64,000 bases of DNA, from NCBI GenBank assembly GCA_020205615.1, contig CM035169.1, forward strand, positions 16,375,258-16,439,257, in the 5' to 3' direction. Positions within the stretch are counted from its first letter, which is position 1. Each line of letters begins with the position of its first letter. Shown one piece after another: positions 35,401 to 48,479 of this stretch. The position numbers and the translations under genes were made by a program. The notes under the pieces are model-generated. The model saw only the letters and a program-made list of their open reading frames with translations, was not told the DNA's origin and did no database searches. Origin of the DNA: Panax quinquefolius. Lineage: Eukaryota > Streptophyta > Magnoliopsida > Apiales > Araliaceae.

Positions 35401-36016
35401 GACCAATGTTAGAAATAAAAGAATATAAAATGCCCTTTAGATACATATTGTTCATGTAAAACTACACATGATCTTAATAAAATACATAGATATATAAAAT
35501 GTAAGCAAGAGCTGAAACATGATAGGCATTTCTGTAACAAACAAAAAGAATAACACTTTGCATCTCAATTAAAAAAAATAATAAGCTGAACAGTGAGCTA
35601 CGGATGAAAGAAATGCAATTCACTTGAAATATATTTCATAATAACCTAGCATATAAGCCAAACAAAACAAAAAATTATATTACGTTTATGTAGACAATTA
35701 GGAAAAAATATAAATTAAATAATCAAAGACCTACCACACCGGTATCACTGCGAGTGGAGACCGAAAATTTCTGATCGGAGATATAGTCCCTTGTCAGCAG
35801 ATCTGAACATAAATCAACACAATTGAACTTCACAAAAACAAATCGGTATGCACCTGTGTGTGAAGAAATATAACTTATGTGTGTGTGTGTATATATATAA
35901 TAGTGGACAATTGGATCAAGAGACTTGGTTAGAAGTTTATAGATGACAAGTGTAAATGATTGAATACCTGTCGCTTTTTTGCCGATATCTAAGAAAAGTC
36001 CTGGTCCCTTACTCAT
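32445..36016 (-). CDS. VDAC: Mitochondrial outer membrane porin (VDAC)
   Basis: A voltage-dependent anion channel forms the 19-strand beta-barrel for ATP, ADP and other metabolites across the outer mitochondrial membrane. Six exons (high to low): 36016-35968, 35802-35735, 33569-33459, 33361-33275, 33181-32970, 32742-32445, all GT/AG; they sum to 825 nt and 274 residues plus stop, the usual plant length (about 276). It starts M-S-K-G-P-G-L-F-L-D-I-G-K-K, the conserved plant N-terminal helix, then D-Y-I-S-D-Q-K-F. The barrel text follows: K-K-G-G-L-S-S-G-D-V, Q-Y-K-Y-K-N-T, S-F-K-L-P-D-Y-N-S-G-K, Q-Y-F-H-H-H-A, G-A-E-A-G-Y-E-T, S-Y-V-H-H-L and L-L-Q-R-E. The last residues, L-G-L-V-L-V-L-Y-P, differ slightly from the usual G-L-A-L-A-L-K-P. 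Intron 2 is long (2.2 kb) with no recognisable insertion. Intact. Confidence 0.96.
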
Positions 36017-37200
36017 GTTTGCAGATAGACAATCACCAGAGTGAAGGAGAAAGAGAGAGACGGATAAATGAATCTGTAAATCGAGTGGAATTGTGACACT
36101 GAGTAGACGAGGGGTTTCTCAATTTCTCATGGACACGACGGCCACACCCACGAAAATGAGGATGAATTTGGGAATTCGAGGTTCGGTCTAGGCTGGCTGT
36201 GACCCAGTTGTGGTGACAGACCAATTTTTCTGCCTTTAATTACAATCGATTGGTCCCGCGCATCAAGTTCAATGCCATTTAATTTTATATTTTTGGGTCC
36301 ATGCATGTTCTTTTAAAATTTATATTGCAACAAAAATAAATATTTTGGGAGTAAACTTATCCATCATTATTTAATTTATGAATTATATGTCATTATACTC
36401 ATAATACAAATTGACATGTATTTATCGTTATATAATGAAGTTTCAGTATTCCATAACTATAATAATAGGAATATCCTTAAATAATTTTAGTGCCATTTGT
36501 TATCATATATTTAAGTGGTTAAATACATTTTAATGATTATTTTATTATTATTTCAACAGTAATTTTCACTCCATTCTAATAATTAATAAAGCTTCCCTAA
36601 TATTGCAACAATCACTCATAATCAATTATAAGATTTAGCAAAAAATATTTTCAACAATTATTTTAAGTTGAAGTTTATTTGATCACTTTTTTTAAGTCAA
36701 TTTAAAAAATTTAGACTCAAAATTGACATAGATTTTTTAATTTTAAAATTTTAATTAATACAATGATAAATATTATAAATTATATAAAAGTATTACTTAT
36801 TATAACTTTTATTATTTTATAATTTTAATGAATTATTTTAAATTTAAATTTAAAAATATTTTAAAATGACTTTCAAAACTCAACAATAAGAAAATAATTT
36901 AGGCTTATTGAAATTTTGTTATATATAGAGATAGTCTCTATATTATGATTAATATTTTTTTTTCATCCATGAGTAGTAGAGCAACTTGCAATTATTTATT
37001 TTATGAATGCATACTAAATACATTATCAGACGTAATCAATACCTTCTAAATGATTTCATCTTATTTTTAAAACATTTATCATTATATTAACTATAATTAA
37101 AGGAATTCATCTTAATTTTTTTAATTGACTTTAAAAAGTCATTAATAATTTATATTTTGAAAGAATATAATTTTCTTATTTTTGAATGTGTACCAAATTA
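36017..37200. other. VDAC promoter side and AT-rich intergenic DNA
   Basis: The first 200 bp hold the VDAC 5' UTR and promoter (ctctttctcc-type pyrimidine run on the minus strand). A 63-codon frame at 36,033-36,224 overlaps this and is unlikely to be real. Beyond 36,250 the sequence is very AT-rich with no gene. Confidence 0.55.
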
Positions 37201-37831
37201 ACGGGTTGTTTGACAAAACTGAATGAAAGGTTCTAAATGTATAAAAAATCAGAGTGAGATGAATGAAGTAGAAAATCTGAATGCGGAATGAAATAATGTG
37301 TTTGATAATTATTTGTCAAAAACATATAAATACGTGTATTATCCTATTTTAGCCTTTTGGTTGTTATTTATTATATAATTATAAATAAACAATGTTATAT
37401 AAAAAATAAATATAAACTTTCAAACAATCTTTGATGAAATATACTATTAACATATAATTTTAGGAATAAAACACTTTGAAAATATTAATAATATTCTATA
37501 GTACATAAAATCAAAACAAAAACTACAACAACATTCATTAAATTGGTTATCTAATTTGTTGTTAAACAAAAATTAAAAACAATTTGTACATAACAAAATT
37601 TATTTATAATAGTAAACAAGATGGATATTGAATGTAACTGTTAGTTCTATATGAAAGAATGCGAGTAAGAAACTAATTCAACACTACTTCTTACTTATTC
37701 AACCACAATTTTCTGAATAAATTATTCAAACACATTCAGAATTTAAAATTTGTTAAACAAATAGTCTGAATGATTTATTCGTTTAGATTCAAACTTATTC
37801 AGATATATTCAAAAATAAACAAACAATCCGT
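37201..37831. mobile_element. hAT-like non-autonomous element 1
   Basis: The ends acgggttgtttgacaaaact (left) and, inverted, acggattgtttgtttatttt (right) match at the outer 12 positions with one change. Subterminal gaatgaa/ttcattc and tgaata/tattca motifs repeat inside both ends. About 630 bp, non-coding. The g-ttgtttg ends and size are typical of hAT-type MITEs, but I see no clear 8-bp duplication. Confidence 0.55.
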
Positions 37832-37927
37832 AAGTATTAACCCCTTAAAAACCGGAATGGTGTATGTTAAGATCTATTTTCATATTTATCAAAATATCTT
37901 TTAGGACCCACCTAAACACTAATTACT

Positions 37928-38903
37928 AAGGTGGTGTTTGATAAAATTGAGTGTTAAGATTTGAACAATTTAGACTTCTGAATAATATAGATCATCTAAA
38001 TAGAATTGTATCTGAATGAAAAAATATTGTTTGATAATTTTTTTTTTAAAATGTCTAAATAACAATATTTTACCATTTTAACCCTGTGAACAAAAGAAAA
38101 AAATATATAAATTACAAAATTCCCAAACACAAAGATTATTCATAAACAGCTCGAAATGCATTCCAATTTCTTTATTAAAAAACTACAATTAAACACTCAT
38201 CAAATAGAAAAAGGTAAAAATGATTAGATCTGACAAATGCCCATTTTGGCTCTTTAAGTATTTGATTTATGGCTGGTGATAACTTCAATGTTCACCAGAT
38301 CATGTTTTGCAATTTCTTCGTTTTTTTTTTTAAAAATCTCAATTCCATCCTCATCTTTCTCGGGTTCTTTCAAATTTTCACTGCCCTTCTTCCGGTAGAA
38401 TTGGGTTCTCAAATTTCTCACTAGATTTGGCATTCGGGTATTTGCATGATAAACCAAGACTCTAATTTTATCTATATTTACGCTATTCATTCGTAAGATT
38501 AAAACTTGATATTTTGAAATGCCCGCTCTTGTTTCCCCAAATATTGTGATTCCTTTAAGAACTTCTATCATACATTATTGAAACAAATCGAGACTCCTCA
38601 GATTTTGGTTAAGATGTTCTTTAATGGCCCCTTCATGTTTAAGATGAACTGATTAATGAATAGAGAGAGAAAGAGGGTTAAAATGGATACAAAAGGTAAT
38701 TAATAATATTGAAGAGGATATTTTTGTCCAAAAAAAAAATATAAACTCATTCAGATGTGCCTCTAAATGGTTAAGCTTTAATTTTGTATCTAACTGATTA
38801 AGAGGCATTAAGAGGCAATTTTTTTTTACCAAACATATTTTACCTCTGACCGAATCAGAGGCACTCCAATTAAGAGACGTTAAGAGCTGATCAAACACAC
38901 CTT
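37928..38903. mobile_element. hAT-like non-autonomous element 2
   Basis: Left end aaggtggtgtttgataaaat; inverted right end aaggtgtgtttgatcagctc. The left arm (37,928-38,100) continues with text very similar to the element starting at 39,457 (tgtctaaataa...ttttaaccct). A 105-codon minus-strand frame (38,254-38,571) inside is Lys/Glu-rich and not recognisable as transposase. Confidence 0.6.
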
Positions 38904-39583
38904 AAGTATTTGATTACCGGGTAATATAAAATGGTAATATTGTGTAATTTATATTTGGTAGAAAATATGTAATAACCAATAATTGTTGTTGTGAGTGTTT
39001 GATAAGAATTCAAGATTAATGAGTATATTTTTATAATATTGATATTTTACTAAAATATTATTGTGCTAATTTTACTTGAATGCTTCATCCATATGATTAT
39101 TGTTAAATATAATCAATAATTTTATCAAACTAATTAATTATGTATTACTTAGTAATCATATTAACTTTTTAATATGTATATAAAATAACAATTCATAATT
39201 TATTTAATTATTAGACAAAAAATGTTCAAGCACGTCGTTAATAACAAATTAAATTTATAATAGTAATAAATAACAAACACCACCCCGTAATTGTTGCGAT
39301 TTTTTCCAACACTCTACTCGTGCTTCTTATGTTTCTACAACAAATAAACGTAGTTAGGCTTCTCGAAGAAACAATTGGAGATAAAATGGATAAGAGCGGA
39401 CAACTTAATTAAGAATTGATCAAGACATGGTAGTCAGCTGACTCACATTTAAATAAGGGAGTGTTTGATAAAAATTGAATAAATCTGAATCTGAATTTGA
39501 ATGAGTTGAATCTGAATCTGAATGAGTTGAATCTGAATGAAAAAAATTGTTTGATAATTGACATGGCTGAAACATCTAAATGA

Positions 39584-41269
39584 CGGGTTAAATGTTTATT
39601 TAGTCACTGTACTATACGTCAACTTACAAGTGAGTCACTAAACCGATTTTTCTTACAATCAACTCACTATACCTTACTTTACTAACAAAAATTTTATATT
39701 TCGTCTTTGACTGTTAAATTTTTAACAGAAGTTTAACGTGGCGCTTACGTGGCTTAATTTTTTCAATATAAATTGATGACTAGGCCTAAACATGCTTATG
39801 TGTAATTTTAAAAATTATTTCAAATATTTTTTCACAATTATTTATCATTTGAGGGTAAATATGTCAAACTACATTTATTTAACATTCAAATTAACTCAAT
39901 AAAATATTTTATCTATCATCTTCCTCATCTCTCTCTCCACTTACAGATCTGTCTCTCTCTCTCTCTCTCCACTTAAGCCGCTTACAGATATAGCCATGTT
40001 ATGCAACATCATAACAGATTCATCACTTGTCGCAATGATTTATTTATCTAATAATATTTTTGATGGTGCATAACAAATTTGGGGTAAGAGCTATCACAGT
40101 GCGGTGGTTTCGATTCCTTATTATCCTCCATCATAATAGCCAATTAGATCTGAAATTAATGATTCTGCAGTGAAAATGGCATGACTTTGGCTTGGTTTCA
40201 TGGAGGTTAAACATATTGAGCAATTAGTAGATCTAGGCTTTTGAAGGTTTCATGGAGGTTAAACGAAGAAGGAGATGAACAGTACCAACATTTAGCTAAT
40301 TTAAATGTTAAAATAATTATTTTTACTACATTTAATTTATTAATTTTTCAAGTAAAAAATGCATGCAAATAAATGTCAAAATAAATTTATAAATATGTAT
40401 GTATATAAAATCAATAAGATTTGATTTGTAATTTTAGTATATTTTAATTTTATAATTTTTTAAATAATTATACTTGTTATTAATTATCTAAAATTTATTT
40501 TCTAATTTCTATTATTATATTTGTAAATAATAATTCAATAAAAATTCATTTGACATGAATTACAAAAATAATTAAATATATACATTTCATTTATTTTCTT
40601 ATTTTTTGGCAAAATTTTCTAATTTATATAATAATATTTGTAAAGAATTAAATAAAATTAATTTGATATTCATTACAAAATAATTGAATATATTTTTCAT
40701 TTATTTTTTATTTTTTGACTAACTTTTCTAATTTATATTATTATATTTATAAATAATTAAACAAAAATTCATTTGATATTAATTTCAAAAATATTTAAAC
40801 ATATTTTATTTATTTATTTTCTTTATTTTTTTAGCAAACTTTTCTATTTATATTATTATTTGTAAAGAATTAAATAAAAATTCATTTGGTATTAATTACA
40901 AAAATAATTAAATATATTTTTCATTTATTTTCTTGTCTTTTTTTGGCTAACTTTTCTAATTTATTTTAACATATGTTGTTTTATTTGCTATTGTTTTTTA
41001 CTTTGTTTTATTTTTGAAAAAAATCTTTCATTTCCACTCAAAATTGGTCACATTATACATGTCAGCTTTCTCTCTCTTCCATGTAAGAAAGCCAATGAGA
41101 CTTAACGGTGATGTGGAAAATTCCATCTAAAGTCAAATGCAGACTTAACTTAATTTTAACGTTTTTTGTAAGTAAACACAAGTTCAGTGAGTTGACTGTA
41201 AGAAAAATCGGTTTAGTGACTTACTTGTAAGTTGACGTATAGTACAGTGACTAAATAAGCATTTAACCC
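39584..41269. mobile_element. Mutator-like (MULE) non-autonomous element
   Basis: The ends gggttaaatgtttatttagt (left) and, inverted, gggttaaatgcttatttagt (right) continue as inverted repeats for about 85 bp with only three or four mismatches, up to aatcaactcact. Flanks tctaaatga (39,575-39,583) and tttaaatga (41,270-41,278) form a 9-bp target duplication with one mismatch. Long inverted ends plus a 9-bp duplication are the Mutator signature. The 1,686-bp interior has no coding frame and holds a tandem repeat. Confidence 0.8.
40498..40965. repeat. Tandem array of ~110-120-bp AT-rich units
   Basis: Four units begin ttttctaattt at about 40,498, 40,616, 40,725 and 40,840, with a partial fifth at about 40,952. 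Each continues with tatttgtaaa, aattcatttga, attacaaaaataatta and tttcatttatttt. It lies inside the Mutator-like element. Confidence 0.8.
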
Positions 41270-41524
41270 TTTAAATGATAATACTTTATTATTTTAACCC
41301 TCTAAAAAAATTCAAAATTATTGTAAATTTATTTAATATTACTTAATATAATATTTAATATTTTTTTAAATTTTTAAATTTTTTTTACTTCATTCAGCCC
41401 AAAAAATCCGACTTAGTCATTCAACTCGTCTATCTTACCGATTCAGCCATTCAGATCAAAACAAATGCACTGACCGATTCAGCCATTCAGATTCAGCTCC
41501 ATTCAACTCTAAACAAACACCGCG

Positions 41525-41729
41525 TGACATTTATTGTTTTTAGTTGTATCAAATTCGGTTATCATAAATTTACTTCATACTCTAGTAAGTTAGTCAATCG
41601 ACTAAGGATTAGGGAGGACTTGTACCGATCATTAATACAGTACATTTTATAAAATTACTTCTTAGAAATAATTGTCCAACCTCCACCTACCATTTTTCAT
41701 CTAATATGTAGTATTAATTACATTACATA
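41525..41729. other. Short AT-rich spacer
   Basis: About 200 bp between the hAT-like element and the first LTR of the right-hand nest. No feature seen. The last five bases before the LTR are acata. Confidence 0.5.
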
Positions 41730-43619
41730 TGTAAGACCTCAAATTTTATGAAATAAAAGTATTCAATTTTTCTTATAATTACTATTCAGTAAATGGTTAA
41801 ATTGATAAAAGTTTAAAGTTAAGGGTGATATATGATTTTTTTTCAAAATAAGCAAGTAAGTGATTATAAAATACTCATTGTTTTTGGGAATATTCGTTTG
41901 GTCATTGGAATATTCTTTTCCGCTTAGGAGAATATTATTAAATACGACACGGTAGCGACCTTGACCGTTATGGGCCCCATAATGTGAATAGCGTCGGATG
42001 AAGAAAGCGATAAAAGGAGTTTTATAAATAAGCGTAGTTATTAACACATACGTTCCTCGTTAGAATGGATAACTCTGCGAACTTTTCGCTTGTAGACTCC
42101 TTCTACTTAACCTGGCTTATATTTGTCTTTGAATGGAATACCTAAGTTAAAACATATAATACGTTGTTGCACGTAAAGTAGCACGGTATTGCCTACTAAT
42201 TATTGATTCTTACGCATTAGAAGGTGAAGGCCTCAATAATCGATAATTATTCTGATAATTCTTTATTAAGTATTTTATTGATTCAATAATTGTTGCATTG
42301 ATATTTTATATTATTGTTGTTTTAATAATTGTCATACTACGGTGTTTTCTATTATCGAGCGGTCAGGGTATAGATTAATAATTCATATTATCGAATAATA
42401 TTATTAGATAACATTATTGGCAATGTCTAGAAATCTTAACCCCATGCGGGTTGAAGAGGCTACTTCCACTCGAGCGAACTCGCGTTTCTTGATTTGGCAT
42501 ATAGTTGGTTTTTCACGGCGCTGATCTAAGGAGAGGTTTGGTCACCTAAATTGCTAGAGTGAGGAGAAATTCTTATTGGAAGCCCCTTCTCCACGAGAAT
42601 CTCTGAAACGTCTCCCAGACATCTTGATGCGAAATTTGGATGAGTCGCTTCCTGACTCCTGATGAATCTGCCCTCTTCGGCGGAACATAAAGGTGGCGAA
42701 TGGAACCTTCGTCTTCCTGCATCCCAAGACATCGAATATCTTGGTAATTTAATTTGACCCATGTTTTCGCCAAGGCCTGGTTGTCATTATTGTGATTCTG
42801 CAATTATTGAATCAATAAAACCTAAATATTATTTGCTCTCCCGAGAATAATTAATTATTGAATAATTAATATTGATTTATATGAGAAAATATTCATTTTA
42901 TGTGGATATAGATGGAGAAATTTTTTTAAAGTGACAATTGTTAAAAATTGATATTTTATCTTTTTGATAAAATAATATTTTATTATATTATTATAATATA
43001 ATAATGATGATATTTTTACAATGAATGTGGGATATATGAGTATATGAGGAGGAAGAGTATTTTTGTTGCAAAAGTTGTTTTAAAACATGTTAAACATGTT
43101 GGTGGACCCATTCTTGGTGAAATTTGATTATATAACTGTAAAATCATTAGTATGTGGATTTGGTTGATTTACATTTGAAATTTGAAAAAACTTTCTTACG
43201 TAAAGTTGTAGAGAATTGAATTTCCTATAAAAAGTCGCAAGATTCGAATTTTCTAATAAAAGGGCTATTTATTATGAATTATTGAAGTTAAAAGTAGTTA
43301 AAATAATTGATTTTTGAAAGTTTTAATTATTTTAATAACAAAAACATTTTTTGTTTTTATTATTCTTTGTTAATTTGAATTCGGATCTGAGAGAAAGTGG
43401 GCGTAAGAATTTTTGATATATATATTAATATTATATTAAATTTTCTACTTTGGTGTTCTAAGCAATTTCCTATAAATAGGTGCTTAGGTTAGAATTTAAA
43501 ATCACACCAGAAATTGAAGTTTTCTCTCTATTTCTCTCTCTATATTATCGAGTGGATTCTTGTGAGTATTTTGATATCTTGAGTGTTCTTTATCTACTTG
43601 CAAGTTCGTCCATTTTATT
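41730..43619 (+). repeat. LTR1 of outer plus-strand gypsy element, left part
   Basis: Starts TGTAAGACCTC and matches 60,400-61,875 (LTR2) apart from two extra blocks at about 42,432-42,525 and 42,590-42,785. It stops at ...cattttatt where the minus-strand solo LTR begins, and resumes at 58,209. LTR1 totals about 3.75 kb. Includes the gypsy-family aatattcgtttggtc and cttatgggcccc-type segments shared, inverted, with the minus-strand LTRs. Confidence 0.85.
42590..42785 (-). pseudogene. Gag fragment embedded in LTR1
   Basis: Minus-strand frames here (42,573-42,803) read Y-Q-D-I-R-C-L-G-M-Q, H-L-Y-V-P-P-K-R-A-D and, in another frame, Y-S-M-S-W-D-A. They match gag of element C at about 50,200-50,380 (L-P-R-Y-S-M-S-W-D-A, F-Y-V-P-W-R). 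The block is absent from LTR2 and is in the opposite orientation to the LTR. It looks like gag sequence captured inside the LTR. Confidence 0.65.
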
Positions 43620-44159
43620 TGTGGCGACCCCAAAATAGGTCCATTCCATCCAACCCGTTTTGAGTCGCCAAATCATGGTACAAAAACAAATACAACTTGA
43701 TGAATACAATCGTCGTGCAAAATCGATAACACATATATCTTGTGAGTTTGAATACAACTATTGTCTAATAGGCGATTATAAAAACTCAAAAGGGTCCTCA
43801 TTACAATTATTGATACTATTTATTTCACGCAGAATAGTGAGGACTACTAATCTGACCATCTGGACCGTTAATCCATTCCCCGACTAGTCCCGGTATATTC
43901 TCATTTCACGAAGATAATGGTGAAAGAAAGGGTGAGCTCAACTAGCCCAAAGAAGAAATATTATGACTAAGATAATATCGACAAATTATCATTAGTCTTC
44001 AACGGGGAAAAATCGATAAAATATAATAGACAACAAGTTTTAGATCAACAATTGCGGTGGAATAAGCAATCCATTAGAAGAGTCAAGTAGAAAGAATTCT
44101 ACTATCTTCTATGAATTTAAAAGTCCATCATCAATATTTTATGTGGCGCCCCAAAATTA

Positions 44160-46828
44160 TGTGGCGCCCCAAAATAGGTATACACCACACCCATTCTGAG
44201 TGCCAAATACATGATGCGAAACAACTACAACTTTATTATTACAACGGTAAAAGCGTGAGTTTAAATACAAATATTATCTTTAGACAATATCTATACTCAA
44301 ATAAATCCCCATCACATTTATTGATACATTATTTTACAAAAATGGTGAGGACTACTAAACAATCCTTTCTAAAACCTTCATTCCATACCCAGAACTAGTA
44401 CTCGCATTACATTCTCTCCTCACGAGAAGAAAAATGGAACAACAACGAGGAAAAGGGTGAGCTCAACTAGCCCGATAAAGAATACTATGACTAAGATAAT
44501 ATACAACAAATTATCGTTAGTCTCCAACGAGGAAAAATCGATAGAATCTGATAGATAACAAGTTTTCGGATCAATATTCATGGTGAAATAATAATTCATA
44601 GAAGAGTTACGTAGAGAATGAAATCTACTATAATCTATGAATTTAACGGTCCATCATTAATATTTTATCACTGTAACATCAATCGATATTCATCTCGAAT
44701 CAAATATTCATCTTTGCACTACGGGCCGAAGATATTCATCAATCGGTCATGTTCATCTCAACACTGTTCATCTTTGCACTAAAAGGCCAAAGATATTCAT
44801 CGATCGGTCGTATTCATTTAAACACTGTTCATCTTTGCCTTTCTGGCCAAAGATATTCTTTAAAATCATTCATCTTTGCTTCTGGGCGAAGATATTCAAT
44901 AATATCATCATTTAAGGCGAGGATGATGAAAAATATTTTTAAAGAAGCGAATCCGATTGAAACAAAATGACAAGGATTAAGGATTAAGGATTCGTACTTT
45001 GTTTTATCCGTGTCCAACAATACCTCAAAAATAATCATAGTGGTGTGTAAAATTCAAGAATGATCAAAACATGGATCTGATCAAAGCTAGTATCGAGAAT
45101 AGATATTTTGAATGAAAAGAAGAAATTTTATTTTTTGATTGAATAGTAAAAGTATATCGTGAATAGTCGTGAGATATCGTGAATAGTCTTAGTATCGTGA
45201 ATAGTAACTCAGACACCAAAAGATAGAAATTCCACAAAAACATCTTCACAACCAATGAATAGTACTCGTGAATAGTAACTTCGTGAATAGTAACTCATGA
45301 ATAGTAACTTCGTGAATAGTAACTCATGAATAGTAACCCAGAGCATGAAAAAGTTCTAAATTTGATAAAACTTGGATCGACATTTGACATAATGATATTG
45401 AAGAAATAATATCATTATGAAAAAAATAATATCCTTACCTCAAAGAATCGAGATTGCCGGAAGGAAAGGTCGGAGTGATCTTTGAATGAAACTTATTACG
45501 AGCAACAACTCTCAAAGTATCTAAATACTCACAAAATCGCTCGATAATATAGAGAAAAGAGAAAACTTTGTTTACGGTGTGATTTTCAATTCTATCTTAG
45601 CCCTCTATTTATAGGAAAATGTTAGCCTTGGCCAGAAGCGGACTTAACACTGACTTTGATGGCTTTACTGCTACTATTCCCACCCACCACATTTGAAAAT
45701 TCAATTGAGCACATTTCTCACCAACCAAAAGTGGGGCCCACCAATTCTAGAATTTTCCACCAAAATCATTTATAACCTAATTTACGAATCGGTCACCTCT
45801 TAAAATTCATAATAAATTATCGCTCATCTTTAACGGTTCAAAATTTGTGGACATATACTCAACTTATATATGTATAACATATCCAAAAATTACAACGATC
45901 AGCGGTCGGATTAAATATTATAACTCACACAATAAAAATTGTAATAATAACAGATTTGATTTTTTAATACCTCGATCAAACAAAATACAAATAAAACATC
46001 TCACATTAATTCCTTCATTAATAACCACATAAATAAATCCATCATTTATATTCATATAAAATAAATATTTCCTTATCATATGAATCAATAATTAATTATT
46101 CACAAATAATATACTGAGAATCACATTTATAATGACGAACCAGTTGTTCCCGAGAAAGAGGGGCTTTCAGATAAGGATTTCTCCTTCTTGGTGGCTTGAT
46201 TAGGTGACCAAACCTCTCCTTAGGCAGAACTTTCTAGACATTGCCAATAATGTTATCTAATAATATTATTCAAATAATATGAATTATTGATCGATAATGG
46301 GAAATCTTTGTGCGATGATAATTATTGAAACAATGATAATATAAAATACCATGACAATTATTGAATCGATAAAATAAAATCTTGAGCGATAATTCTTTGT
46401 AACAATTATTGAGTAGTGCCTTCTTACGTAAGAATCAATAATTGATGCAATCTGGTGTCTTCTCTTTGTTCAACCGCCAGCGTATTAGTGTGTTTTAACC
46501 ACGGGTATTCCAGATGATACTTGGTAACAATTACGCGTTATTTTTAAACAACTTATATTTGTCGTTTTCCTCATCCAATCGCTTTTCAGTTATGGGGCCC
46601 ACACATGGCCATTTTGCGGTGGTCGTCACGAATATTCCCAAGCGATCTGAATATTCCACGACGAAACGAATATTCCCAACAAAAATGAATATTTTATAAC
46701 CACTTGCTTATTTTGAAATATTTGCGTATTTAACCCTTAACTATCCACATTAATCAAATCAACCCTTACTATTTCAAAATAATAAATAAAGGAAATTCTT
46801 TTTATTTAAAAAATTTGGGGTCTTCTGA
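44160..46828 (-). repeat. 3' LTR of element C
   Basis: About 2.67 kb, collinear with the 5' LTR at 50,853-53,508. It ends gggtcttctga in place of the usual gggtcttaca, so the terminus is altered. It contains the hairpin array (about 44,700-44,905) and the gaatagtaac array (about 45,160-45,345). Confidence 0.85.
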
Positions 46829-46859
46829 CCTCCCTCCTTATGAAATTTCGTCCTCGAAA

Positions 46860-48300
46860 TTGGCGTGCGATACACAGTGTTTGAAAAGGTGAGGATACCT
46901 CGCTTTCATTTAGTTTCAATTCCCGGTCATTTCCTCTATAGCATGATTCCTCCACAAAACTTTAACTTGTGGTATGACGCTTTCTTAGCGTAGGGACATG
47001 CTCCTTCTATCCAAAATCTTGGCGGTACCTCCTCATACGTTAGGTCTTGGCTATCTCGTGGGTTCTAATTTATAGCGTGATTGGTTCTTTCACATATTTC
47101 TGAAATGCGGATATATGAAACACATTATGAACACGAGACATACTTGGAGGTGCTTATGAGTCTATAGGTTACATTTCCTACTCGGTCGAGAATTTGAAAT
47201 GGACCCGATAAATGCGTGGATTGAGCTTTCCTCTCTTCCCAAATCTTGTAACTCCCTTCCATGGAGCGACTTCATGATAATCATGATCCCCTACACTAAA
47301 TTCCCGTCCTTTCGATGAAGATCCGCATAACTCTTTTGTCGATCTTGTCTTGGTTTGTATATGTTGTCGAATCATTTGGATCTTTTCGGTGAGTCATACG
47401 TCTTAACTTTCGGGTCCCAACAATGTTGCTTCACCCACCTCATCCCAACATATTGGAGAGCGACATTTTCGTCCATATAATGCTTGAATGGAGCTACACT
47501 ATACTTGCACGATAAGCTTTGTTGTTGTAGGAGAATTCCACTGATGGTAAATACTTATCAACTACCCTTGAAGTCTGGGACACGAGTCTTATATATATCT
47601 TGAGAGTTTGAATAGTCCTCTACGATTGTCGTCGGGTTTGGGGATGGTATCTTAGAACTAAATCGCAAATCCGTGCCCATAGCTTTTTGCGAAGCTAACG
47701 AAAATCTTGAAGTGAATCTTGGGTCACGATCCAGAAACTATGGATCTGAGGCATGCCATCTGACCTCACAATCTCATTTACGTACATACTAGTAAAGGCG
47801 TTTAAGGGAATAAGTCTCCGTATCGGCAAGAAATAAGCAAATTTGGTTAATCTATCAACAATAACCCAAATAGCATTGATGCCTTGAGAAAGCCGTAGGA
47901 AGACAAAATGCTTGAAATCCATGGTAATGTGTTCCCACTTCCATTCAGGAATCTCGAGTGGTTGCAGCGGACCCTTAGGTACTAGATGCTTCGCCTTTAC
48001 GTTGACAAGTTAAACACATTGAGATAAACTTTGCAATCTCTCTCTTCGTATTGTTCCACCAAAATGTATGTGAAGATCACGATACATTTAGTACTTCGAG
48101 GATGGATTGCAAATGGTGTATTGTGTGCCTCCATCATAATCTTGTTCTTCAAATCAGTCGTTAGGAACACAAAGTCTAGAGTGGACTCGAAGTATTCCTT
48201 CTTCATCGATTCTCGCTTAGGAATAGCTCTTCTTGTACTTTCTTCTTCATACGCATCATTTCGGATTCGGTGGCTTGAAGCGACTTAAACTTTATTGATT
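46860..48300 (-). pseudogene. Integrase and chromodomain-like tail, element C
   Basis: Minus-strand segments, in order: zinc-finger part K-N-K-I-M-M-E-A-H-N-T-P-F-A-I-H-P (about 48,090-48,150); core with N-A-I-W-V-I-V-D-R-L-T-K-F-A-Y-F-L-P-I-R (about 47,800-47,890); then a V-L-W-R-N-H-type tail near 46,930. This follows the standard gypsy integrase order. Stops and frame changes interrupt it; for example 47,695-47,922 is only 75 codons. Confidence 0.7.
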
Positions 48301-48479
48301 AAAGTTGATTATACTCGTATATTATCACGTGGGTACCTAGAGTTTTCATCTCCATCTCTATTATTTGTAAATTATCTGAAATGAGTCTTTGACAATATCG
48401 TACTTTCGTACTTTATATCGATCTTCTACTCAACACGTCGGCTACCACGTTCGCTTTTCGAGGATGGCATGGGTGAACA

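Larger units (their letters stand above)
39457..41524. mobile_element. hAT-like element 3, interrupted by a Mutator-like element
   Basis: Left end ggagtgtttgataaaaattgaat; inverted right end gcggtgtttgtttagagttgaat. Just inside the left end is a minisatellite of tgaatctgaatgagt units (39,480-39,540); the right end has matching ttcagattcag motifs. After removing the inserted element (39,584-41,269 plus one duplication copy), the arm reads catctaaatgataatac...ttttaaccct, as in hAT-like element 2. Confidence 0.6.

Noticed and set aside
38254..38571. Possible hAT transposase fragment inside element 2
   Set aside because: The 105-codon frame is Lys/Glu-rich but shows no hAT dimerisation or RNase-H-like motifs that I can recognise.
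44700..44905. CRISPR-like look: regular repeats with variable spacers
   Set aside because: Plant nuclear DNA; units are tandem hairpins inside LTRs, occur in every LTR copy, and there are no cas genes.
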